Source of the DNA: Tetrahymena thermophila SB210
Taxonomy: Eukaryota; Ciliophora; Oligohymenophorea; Hymenostomatida; Tetrahymenidae
DNA: 64,000 bases
Direction of reading: 5' to 3'
Assembly: GCF_000189635.1 (NCBI RefSeq)
Contig: NW_002476317.1
Location: 682,001 to 746,000 of the forward strand
Positions 49,979 through 60,422 of this stretch are shown here, piece by piece; the stretch's first letter is position 1, and every line of letters begins with the position of its first letter. Under the pieces are notes generated by a model. It saw only the letters and a program-made list of their open reading frames with translations, searched no databases and was not told where the DNA came from. The translations under genes and the position numbers were made by a program.

Positions 49979-52394
49979 ATGAACATTCCTTTCAATGAAG
50001 ACACTTCTAAAATTTTAATATCCCTATAAAACCCGCATATGCCAATTGATACCAGTGTTCATAAATAATAAAATAGTGAAAAATAAATGCAATAAATTTT
50101 AGATGTTTTGGAAGGAGAATACAAATATTCTGAAACAGAAGAAGAAACTAAACAAAAAGACGAAAAATTAAAACAATTAAGACAAATTATTAGGGATTGG
50201 ATTTAAGCCATAGCAGAGGAAAATAATCATTAGCTCACTTTCGGAGGCGAATTATTATTTTTTGGGTCATATAAGCTGAAAGTAATTTTTATATAAATTT
50301 AATGTTATTAAAGCGTCATTCAAAAATGCAATTTAGTTAAATATACTTCAAGATTATAAAAAGGAAAACAGTATATTTATGTAGTATATTTAAAAGCAGA
50401 ATAGCTACAAATTTTTTAAAAATACCATTAATAATTATCAGCATTATTTATTAATGAAAAATAATTCCAAAATTAAGCACAATAATTGGTATCAAATTTT
50501 ATTGAAAAACATTTTTATAATTTTAAAAGGTTAACTCTCATGACAGTGATATTGACACAGTTTGTTTAGTTCCTAATTTTGTTGATAGAGATTAACATTT
50601 TTTTGGAGATTTAGTTAATATTTTGTAAAATAGAAAAGAAGTTACTGAGCTGTTTCCTATTAAGGAAGCTTCAGTACCTATCATAAAAATGAAATTTTCG
50701 GGTATACTTTTTGATCTTTCTTTTGCTAGAGCTCCTCCTTAATACAACGGGGAAAACATAGATTTGACTAGTAATTAAATGCTCCTTTCAATGGATGAGC
50801 GCTCATATCGCTCGTTTAATGGCTGCAGAGTTGCTGAATGGTTAATTAGAAAGGATAATATACAAAACTATGAGAATTTTAAGATAACTTTGAAATGTAT
50901 TAAATTATGGGCAACAAACAGAGGAATTTATTCAAATATTATAGGTTATTTAAGTGGAATTGGATGGACAATACTTGTTGCAAAGATTTGCTAATTGTAT
51001 CCAAATTATCCACCAAACCAGCTTATTGAGAGATTTTTTTTTCTATATTCCCATTGGAAATGGCACGATTTACCTGTATATGTGGAGCATATTCAAGAAG
51101 ATGTTGCAAATACAAAGCTAAATGCAGATTAATGGAGACCTGAATTTCGAGATAGAAACAGCATGATGATTATTACTCCATGTTTTCCTTGCATGAATAC
51201 TGCTCACAATGTCTCTCCCACAACTCTAAGAATTATACAAGAATAGCTTCAATATGGAAACAGAATAATAAACAAAATTAAAAAAAATGAAAAAACTTTC
51301 TCTGATTTGTTTAAGCCTTTCAATTTTTTCAAAAGATACAAACATTTTTTATAAATAAACATTGTGGCCACTAATAAAAATGATCATATTGTATGGAAGG
51401 GTCATGTTGAAAGTAGACTTAGAAAATTGACTAAATTGTTCGAGTAATCCATCCATAATAAACTAATACAAGTGCATCCATATCCCAATCCATTTGAATA
51501 CTCTCCATTAGAATTAGAAGAAAAAGAAAAAAAAAGATAACTCAGCAGTAAAATAGCAGAAGATATAGTAGATGATGATGACGACGATGATGATGAAGAT
51601 GACGATGAGGATAAAGAATTTGAATAAGAGGATTGCGATTATGAAGTAGGAGAGGAAATTTATTGTGGGGATGAATCCTTTATAAACTAATAGCTTGAAG
51701 ATGATTGTTAGATAAATAAAGAAGGGGTAAGCAATAACTAAGCTGCTTGCAACTCATAAAACGAAAGCAGAACAAGTGGAGTCTAATAAGACAATTCTCA
51801 ATAATAAAAAAGTAAGAGTTATACAAATTATTATAAAAAAAATTTAAGAAAAACTGATATTAATTTAAAAAAATAAATAAATTCTTTTATTTTGGCTAAT
51901 TAATAAAATTTATTTAATGAATTTTATTATTAAAATAAATTAAAATATTTTTAAAAATAAAAACTGTAGATAAGTAAAAATAAAAAAGTAAATATAAGTA
52001 CAGATGCACGTATTTTTATGGTATAAAGTGTATCTCAAAGGATAATTAGGAGTATAGTAGTGAAATAGATTTAAAAGATCCAATAATTAAATTCGTAGAG
52101 CAACTTGAAATGCCACCCATGAATAAAGTACCTGAAACGATGAATATTTATTTTAGACATGTGCTAAGAGATTAAATCAAGTTCAGATAAAAAGATATTT
52201 AGTAATTTTTAAGAAAGAAAAATCCAAGCAATCCTTCATAACTTCAAGAATAGTTAAAAGTTTTTCAAAATAAATAAAAGTAAAATAAATTTTAGAATCC
52301 AAATATACAAGTAAAACCTAAATGGGCTTAAATAAAGTATAAGAATTAGGTATAAAAAATTCCAGAATATCATTAGCAGCAATAATTATATTGA
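49979..52394 (+). CDS. Poly(A) polymerase, canonical type
   Basis: Exons 49979-50281 and 50530-51965 encode the enzyme, which adds the poly(A) tail to pre-mRNA 3' ends. The nucleotidyltransferase core is clear: FFGSYKLK at 94-101, then SHDSDIDTV with catalytic Asp108 and Asp110, and the third Asp163 in ILFDLSFA. The central domain follows (MLLSMDERSYRSFNGCRV, IKLWATNRGIYSN, GYLSGIGWTILVAKIC), and then the RNA-binding domain (MMIITPCFPCMNTAHNVS). Near residue 440 is a long Asp/Glu run, then a Gln/Asn-rich tail. The frame has no TGA where the enzyme should end. A 38-bp GT...AG intron (51966-52003) would add exon 52004-52394 in matching phase, making 709 residues. That exon encodes about 130 basic residues with motifs IKFVEQLEMPPMNKVPE and NIYFRHVLRDQIKF, and has no start codon of its own. 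Confidence 0.88.
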
Positions 52395-54604
52395 AAGCCG
52401 AAATTAATTTTTAATTTATTTTAAATCAAACATAAATTTATTTCAATTTTTTAAAAGTACTTTATATATCCAATTTTTTCTATGCGTAACATAAACAAAT
52501 ATTTTATTTTAATTAATTAATCAATTTATTATTATATTTAGTTGATATTACTTATTGTATTGTATTGTTATATATTAACTCACTTTAATTTGTTCACACA
52601 TATTAGCTAGCTAAATTATCTTAAAATATAAAAATTAAAAAAGTTGATATAACTTTAATTTTAAATCTTTTAATCAATCAATAACTATTTTTAAAAAAAT
52701 TTGTAAATAAATAAATTACTATTTAAAAAATAAATTATAATATATGTCTAAATATTTTAATAGGTATTAAAAATATAGTTTTTTTTTATATCTAAATATT
52801 TAATTTGTATTAAAAAAATAATTCATAAATTTTATTTTTTAAAAAAATATGTTTTACTACTTTTTAAAGATTTATTTCTACCTATTAAAAATATTTAAAT
52901 TAATAGAATTTACAATTCTCTTTTAAGTTTTTATTTTAAAAATACATAAAAAATAAAATTGTTATTATTTTTCTTGTTTGATTAGGCATATATAAATATT
53001 AAACCCTTTCTTAGTGAAGTGCCTTAAAGCTCTTTAAATTTGGAAATTTTTTATAAAATGGATGGGATAAAGCAAGAATAAGTACGGCATTTAGATAAAA
53101 ATCTCTTTTAATATTAGATTAAAATATTTCAATTAAGTTAATAAATAAATAAATTATTTTCTTATAAATTATTTATATAAAATTTGCTTAAAAATACTTT
53201 GAAGATTTTCTATTAGCTGATATGAATCAGTAAAATTATACGAAAATAAATAAATTGTTCTAATCAATTAGAACAGTAAAAATGAAAAAAAAAAAAATAG
53301 CAAAAAACACTTTTTATTTCATTTTGGAGATTTTTTTATTTGATGTAATTAATTAAATGTAAATTTTAGAAAAAGTATTTCATAATGATAGATTTCGTTC
53401 TGCTTTTGTTTATGTGTAAGGATTGAAATAAAGTAAAAAATAAATTGAATAACTGCATAAATTATTTTTTAAATTACATAAATCTATTTCTTAAAAATTT
53501 ATTGAGTGTGTTCTAATAATATTTTCAAAATTTTAGAAATTATCTTTTGATTTGATTTTTTTCTAAGATATTCAATATATTTAACTGTTCAGGATTATTT
53601 ATTTTTATAAAATAAATTAAAAATTTTTAGTAATGAAATATGTAACTCCTTACAGATATGCCTAATAAACAATATTTTAATGAAGTTATTCAGACTTCTT
53701 AGCTTTAAATTTGGTATCATCTTTCTTTATTTTTTCAAATTAGTTTATAAATTTTATAAATACTTTGGTACTTTTTGATAATATATTAAAAATGAGTATT
53801 TACAATAGTAAAAGAGATATCTAATAACTTGAGGCTCTTATTGAAATGAATTATTGTTCAAATTATTAGCTTTCTGATTTAAAATTTTATCCACTCATTC
53901 TTTAATTTTGAATTATTGATTTATATTGCATATTTAATTTTATTTTTAATGTCATCCATAATATTTTGACTTTGAAATTTGTCAATTAGTTGATTAATTT
54001 ATGGAAATTATCTAGTTATTATTGATATGCTGCCAACAAATACTTATAATTTACAAATTTTTACATATTATTTTTTGATTGTATTAATTTGTATTTTTAA
54101 TTAAAGAACTCATTTATATTTTATCAGAATCAACCAATTAAGCTTTTATCAGATTTAAAAAATTAATTAACAATAAAAGTTATAATGAAAGCATCATGAA
54201 TTTTTCATTTCTAAATTCAACTAACAAATGGAAAACTTCTTTTATAAAACAAATTGTACGTAGTTTATGGTGAAGTACATTTATGATTCATAGATAATTT
54301 ACTGTTATTTAAAGAGAAAAAATTACATAATAGGACTAATTCTTGATTTTTTTTAAACTTAATTTTTCATATTAAAAAGATTCACGGTATCTAGTATTAC
54401 TATAAATTTGTTATTCACTGAAAGGTGGTGGCTAGGATATTTTTATCTAAAATTCTCTTCTGCATTTGCTCTTTAAATAGTTGAACTGCATCAATTTTTT
54501 TATAAAAATACTTTAAATTCTATTTATAAAATTAGCACTAAGCAAAAAATTTTCAGAAATCGAGCCATTCTAAACATTGAAAGACAGACAAACGACTACC
54601 AAAA
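52395..54604 (+). other. Gap with possible unresolved small gene
   Basis: Most of this 2.2-kb gap is AT-rich and empty. A stretch at about 52987-53136, preceded by a good TTTGATTAG acceptor, reads like an exon (FLSEVPQSSLNLEIFYKMDG, KQEQVRHLDKNLF). It could join at 53136 to 53370 (KVFHNDRFRSAFVYVQG). Coding-like fragments also occur at about 53656-53703 and 53795-53910, the last ending in TGA. I could not connect them with consistent phases, so it may be a small multi-intron gene, more 3' sequence of the preceding locus, or a decaying copy. Confidence 0.3.
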
Positions 54605-57600
54605 ATGCTTCCTGTTTATTTATGTCTTTAGTAGTTCTTAAATGCTAGCAAGACTATTGAAGAATTTCCTAACATTCCTGAGTCATCAAAATCCCTATTA
54701 AAGAAATACTTGACAAAGGATGTTTATAACAAACTTAAAACTGCAAAAGATGCTAATGGATTTACTCTTTAGTAACTTATTTCCTCTGGATTAGCTAACC
54801 CTGATTCATCTATTGGTGTTTATGCAGGCTCAACTGATTCTTATGTAATAAAATTGATTTTTTATAAATTTTAAAATAATTTTTCTTTTATTCAATATTT
54901 TAGAAAGTATTTGCTCCTCTATTAAACTAAATTATAAGCGATTATCATCAGTATGATGTTAACTCAAAGCACACATCTTCATGGGATATAAGCTCTTACA
55001 ATTTTGAAGAGTTTAATTCAAAGCACAAAGGAGATTATGTAATATCAACCCGTGTGAGAATTGCTAGAAATCTTGCTAAGTTCCCTCTAGGTACCAATAT
55101 TACAAAAGAATAAAGACAAGAAATTGAAAATTTAGCCATCTAGGCTTTCAACTCCTTTGAAGGCGAGCTTAAAGGTACATATTATCCTCTTGGAAAACTC
55201 ACAGAGTAAGAAAAGAAATAGCTTAAAGAAGATCATTTCCTTTTCAAGGAAGGAGATCGTTTCCTTAAAGCATGTGGATGTGAACGTGACTGGTAAATAA
55301 ATTTTGTTAAATTATATTTTTGTTCTCGGTAGAACAAATATTAAGAATAAAATGCAATAAAAATGTTTTATTGATTAATACAACAAGTAATTATCTGTAG
55401 AATTAGGAATAAGCTCATTAATTTTTTGACATTAACAAAAAAAAATAAATATCTGTGATGAAAATAAGATTTAAATTTAATTAAAAAATAAAATCAGAAG
55501 ATTTATTTTTTTTTATTTGATGCTCTTTTAATAACTTACAATAATTCAAATCTTTTTCTAAAAATAGATATTTTTATTTCTTAAATTATACACCACAAAT
55601 TTATTTTAATTAGGCCTGACGCAAGAGGAATTTTTATCAATCCTTCAAAAACCTTCTTAGTTTGGGTGAATGAAGAGGATTAGTTTAGAATTATTTCTAT
55701 GTAGAATGGAGGTGATCTCAAGCAAGTTTTCGAAAGATTAGCAAAGGCTCATGAAATCATCAACAAAGTTGCGTAATTTTCAATCACTGAAAACCTCGGA
55801 GCAATTACAACTTGCCCAACTAAGTAACTTAAAAATATATTATGAATCTAAAATTGACTTTTCATCTGTTTATAAAGTTTGGGTACTGGTATGAGAGCAT
55901 CGGTTCATGTGAAATTACCTCTTCTTTCATCTGATGAAAAAAGATTCAAGTAAATTGCTTCTAAGCACCATTTAGATATTAGAGGTATTGATGGTGAGCA
56001 TTCAGAATCAAAGGGAGGTAGGAACTAATTTTTTTAAAATTATATATTTAACATGTAAAAAATTAATATTTCCTAACAGGTATTTTTGATGTTTCAAACA
56101 AGAGAAGATTAGGCTACAGTGAAGCTTAATTAGCTCTAGATATGTACAATGGAGTGAATGAACTTATTGAAGTAGAAAAGAAGTTACAGTTAGAAGTTTA
56201 TCCTAGCTTTCCCTAGTCTTCTAAGTCTCTTTTAAAGAAATACCTTAGCAGATAATTATTTGATCAATTAAAGCATGTGTAAGATAATACAGGATATACC
56301 TTACAATAATTAATATCTTCTGGAGTTGCAAATCCAGACTCTTCCATTGGTGTTTATGCAGGTTCAACTGACTCTTATGTAAATTCAATAGTTTATAAAA
56401 TGATAAATTAATTGCTTGTTTAATAAATAGAAAGTATTTGCTCCCTTGCTTGATAAAATAATCGAAGAATATCATAGTTATGGTGTTAATGGAAAGCATA
56501 TCTAAAGCTGGGATATAAATGCATACAATTTTGAAGACTTTAATATTAAGCATGGTAGCAACTATGTTGTTTCTACCCGTGTTAGAATTGCTAGAAATTT
56601 AGCTAAATTCCCTCTAGGTACCAACATTTCTAGAGAAGAAAGAAGAGAAGTAGAAAGACTTGCTATGAAGGCATTTGATAGCTTTGAAGGAGAGCTCTAA
56701 GGCACATACTATTAATTAGGTAAACTTACAGATGCTGAAAAGAAGCAACTTAAAGAAGATCATTTCCTCTTCAAAGAAGGTGATAGATTCTTGAAATCAT
56801 GTGGCTGTGAACGTGACTGGTAAATATTTAGTTTAGTTTATTATTAAGATTCTTAATCGTGTGATTTAAAATTAACACAGCGCAGAGTAATATTGTGTTA
56901 ATAAAATTTATCTACCCTTCATTTTAATTAAAATTTAAATGATTACCGACAAAATATGATCTATTATTAAAACTAAAATTAAGGCATGATTTATTTAATT
57001 TAAATTTTCAAATAATTATAGGCCTGAGTCAAGAGGTATCTTCCATAACCCTTAAAAGACTTTCTTAGTATGGGTAAATGAAGAAGATCAATTTAGAATA
57101 ATCTCAATGTAAAATGGAGGTAACTTAAGAGAAGTTTTCTAAAGATTAGCTACTGCTCATGAAATAATTAATAAAGTTGCTGAATTTGCTATTACTGAAC
57201 ATCTTGGAGCTATTACCACTTGCCCCACTAAGTAATTTTATTAATAAAAAATAAATAAAAAAATAATTTTTACTGATATTGCAGCTTAGGTACAGGTATG
57301 AGAGCTTCAGTTCATGTTAAATTACCCCTATTATCATCAGATGAAAAGAGATTTAAGGCTATTGCTGAGTAGCATCATTTAGATATAAGAGGAATAGATG
57401 GTGAACATTCTGAATCTAAAGGAGGTAAATTTTTTTTTAATTAAATAGGTCAAGCAGTACTGAATAGTTAATATAAAAAATATTAAATAGGTGTTTTTGA
57501 TGTTTCAAATAAAAGAAGATTAGGATACAGTGAAGCTCAATTAGCTCTTGATATGTATAATGGTGTCAATGCTTTAATCGAAGTTGAAAAAAGTCTTCAA

Positions 57601-57618
57601 GAAAAATAATAAAGTTGA
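54605..57618 (+). CDS. Two-domain phosphagen (arginine-type) kinase
   Basis: Nine exons (54605-54844, 54904-55292, 55614-55823, 55878-56017, 56080-56378, 56431-56819, 57022-57231, 57285-57424, 57491-57618) give 714 residues, about 80 kDa. Two complete guanidino kinase domains follow each other; both keep the N-terminal [11 protein letters not shown], the STRVRIARN nucleotide-binding Args, NEEDQFRIISM with the catalytic Glu, the CPTNLGTG signature (Cys277 and Cys623), RGIDGEHSES and NKRRLG. Such enzymes move phosphate between ATP and arginine or a related guanidino compound to buffer and carry energy. The substrate is taken as arginine from the GEHSES/CPTN context and from knowledge of Tetrahymena enzymes. 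Exon lengths in domain 1 (389, 210, 140) repeat exactly in domain 2, showing internal duplication of an intron-bearing gene. A single-domain paralog follows 822 bp downstream. Confidence 0.95.
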
Positions 57619-58440
57619 GAAAAATAAACAAATAATAGATAAATATAAAAAATATAATTAGTTAATTTAAATTATTTTATTATAGATAAATGTTGTATTT
57701 ATTACAGTTTATAATGGTAAAATTAATTATCAAATATTATGAAAATATAATTTAAAGACTTTTAATTGATAATACATTTGATTTTCTAAGGAATTTTATA
57801 GAAATTAAGTCACTCAGTAAATTGTGGCAATTACTTCAAATTCATGCTAATTAGTTTCTTAATAATTTATTTATTCTGATAAATTACAAATTACAAAAAT
57901 TTCAATTTGAATCTAAATTTATTGAATTAATTAAATCCATAAATTTATCAAAATACATTGATAAATAATGATAATGTGAGATCTTCCTAAATTTCAAAAA
58001 ATTCTTTTTATAAAATTCACTAATTTACAAATTAAGTTGAGCAATATCTTAAATCAATATTTTTTATTTGTTTTACTTTTATATAGTGTTGACATAGTTA
58101 GCTTTTTATAAATAGCTATTAAAACCCATAAAAAATTGTAACCTAAAGGTGCAAATTTAAAATTAAATATTTTTTATTGTTTTTAACTAATTAATTATTT
58201 TTTTTTAATTTTAATGATTTTTTTAATAAATCAGCCACTATTTAATTTCTAAATAAAAAATTAATAAATTGATATACATACTATCATATAATCTTTGTTA
58301 CCATTCACTCATATTTCCTGTTTTAAATTTCACCTAAATAAATCTTACTTTCTATGGTAATGTTAAAATCAAAATAACATTTATTATTTTTAATCTGAAA
58401 AACTTAGAATTAAGTAAAATATTTATTTTATATTTTTAAA
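57619..58440. other. Spacer between tandem phosphagen kinases
   Basis: 822 bp of AT-rich DNA separating the two same-strand kinase genes. No exon is seen. It includes the promoter of the single-domain gene. Confidence 0.5.
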
Positions 58441-59897
58441 ATGGGCTGTAACAATTCAAGATAGGGAGAAACACATAATCCAAATACTAACACTTAGAAA
58501 CCTAGATTATAAAAAAAACCAGAATTCTAAAATGGATGCAAATCCCTGCTTTCAAAGTACCTAACAGATGATGTCTTTTAATAGTTAAATGGGGTTTCAG
58601 ATAAATTTGGCTATTCGCTTGCTGAATTGATAAATTCTGGAGTAGTAAATTAAAATTCATCTATCGGAGTATATGCTGGTTCCCCTGATAGCTACGTATT
58701 TTATCTTTTATTCTATTTTAGTTTTATTTAAACATTACTTTTATAATTAATATTTTGAAAAGAAAATTATAAAAAAAATATTTTTATGCTTTTAACATAG
58801 AGTTATTTGTTTGTTAAATTCAATATTTATTTTTTTTAAACTGATAATTTTTAAATAAAATTAGAGTACCTTTGCCCCTTTACTTAACTAAATAATTTAA
58901 GAATATCATGGGTATGATCCAGCTGATTTGCATAAATCTGATTGGGATGTATCAAAATGCAACTTTGAACCTCTAGATGATAAATATTGTATGTCAACAC
59001 GTATTAGATTTGCAAGAAACTTAGCCGATTTCCCTTTAGGTACCAAAATAACTAAAGAATAACGTAGATAAGTTGAAAGTCTTGCCAAAGAAGCTTTCTA
59101 AAAGTTTGAAGGAGAATTATTAGGAACCTATCATTCTTTAGCAAACATGGATAAATAAACACAAAAGTAGTTAATTGAAGAACATTATTTATTTAAAGAA
59201 GGAGATAAATATCTTGAGGCAGCTGGGTTAAACAGAGATTGGTAATTATTAATTTTCAATAAGTTTTAATATTTAAATCAACCAAAATAAAAATTTAATC
59301 TAAATATATTTAAAAAAGGCCTGATGGCAGAGGAATATTTATTAATCATTCAAAAACCTTTTTAATTTGGGTTAATGAAGAAGACTAATTTAGAGTTATA
59401 TCTATGTAAAAAGGAGGTGATATAAAAGCAGTTTTTGGTAGATTATCAAATGCTCACACAATAATAAATAAAGTAGCAAAATTTGCTTATAATGACCATT
59501 TAGGAGCAATATCAACGTAATCTAATGATTTTTCTAATTTAAATATTTTAATAACTTTTTTATTAGATGCCCAACTAATATCGGCACAGGTTTGAGAGCT
59601 TCTATCCATGTTAAGCTCCCTTTACTATCTAAAGATATGGAGACATTTGAAAAAATTGCAGAAAAAAATCATGTATAAATTAGAGGTATTCATGGTGAGC
59701 ATTCAGAATCAGAAGGAGGCATATTTGATATATCTAATAAAAGGAGAATAGGTTTTTCAGAGGTTGAGCTGGTTCATGATATGTTTAATGGTGTTAAAGG
59801 TATTTAAAATATAAAATAAACATTCCTTAAATTAATTTTTATAAAAGAAATGATAGAAAAAGAAAAAGAATTGGAGAAGCATGCTATTCAAAGTTGA
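58441..59897 (+). CDS. Single-domain, N-myristoylated phosphagen kinase
   Basis: Exons 58441-58695, 58865-59241, 59319-59516, 59567-59799 and 59848-59897 give 370 residues, about 42 kDa. The N-terminus MGCNNSRQ fits the N-myristoylation consensus (Gly2, Asn/Ser at 5-6), and Cys3 could be palmitoylated. A ~35-residue linker separates it from the kinase domain, suggesting membrane or ciliary anchoring. Core motifs are intact: [37 protein letters not shown] (Cys278), [10 protein letters not shown] and NKRRIG. Four introns lie at the same places as in the two-domain neighbour, except that the third sits 9 bp upstream (before CPTN instead of within its Asn codon). Work on Tetrahymena pyriformis describes a myristoylated 40-kDa and an 80-kDa two-domain arginine kinase; this pair matches that description. 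Confidence 0.94.
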
Positions 59898-60422
59898 TTT
59901 AAATTGTTAAATATACCATAATTCCTCAACCTAATTTCTAAACTAAAATACCTAAGACTGAATTTTTTAATGATTTAAAAAAAGAGAAATTTCCAATTTT
60001 TAGTTTTTCACTTAAGGCTTTATTCATGAGGAATTATGGTAAAAATAATTAATAATATATATGCCTCTGTTTAAGATATTTCATATTTTTTTCAAATATA
60101 ATTACTTATAGAATATATTTTATTTCAGTGTAAATATTATAAAAATTATTTTTTTAATTAAATTATTTACAATTACTTGAAAATTTTGAGTTTATTGTAT
60201 CAAAATAAATTTATCAGATTTTTAAATATTAAATTTTATGTGAAGTTTTATTAAGCAAAAATTATTAATTTACAGATAGAACAAAAATTAAATTTTGATT
60301 TAATTTAAAAAGTATTTTTATTTATATATTTTCTTTAGTATTTTATTTAATTATTTGTTTAAATTTATTATGGAAATTATCATAAGTTCTTTCTTTATTT
60401 GAAAGCATTTTGTAGGAGTAAA
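59898..60422. other. Convergent intergenic region with inverted repeat
   Basis: 525 bp between the stop of the single-domain kinase gene and the stop of the right-edge gene. It contains a 15-bp perfect inverted repeat (listed separately) and otherwise AT-rich DNA with no exon. Confidence 0.5.
59914..60041. repeat. 15-bp perfect inverted repeat, 98-bp spacer
   Basis: The left arm TACCATAATTCCTCA (59914-59928) is exactly the reverse complement of the right arm (60027-60041, TGAGGAATTATGGTA). The arms are richer in G+C than their surroundings. The left arm begins 17 bp after the kinase stop codon, so a transcript reaching this far could form a long-range stem. It might mark an old insertion, a 3'-end structure or chance; no transposase or target duplication is seen. 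Confidence 0.6.

Noticed and set aside
50779-50994. Separate 71-residue gene
   Set aside because: It is the interior of the poly(A) polymerase exon, ended only because TAA was taken as a stop.
58906-59088. Minus-strand open frame in the single-domain kinase
   Set aside because: It is antisense to a conserved kinase exon containing the STRIRFARN motif.
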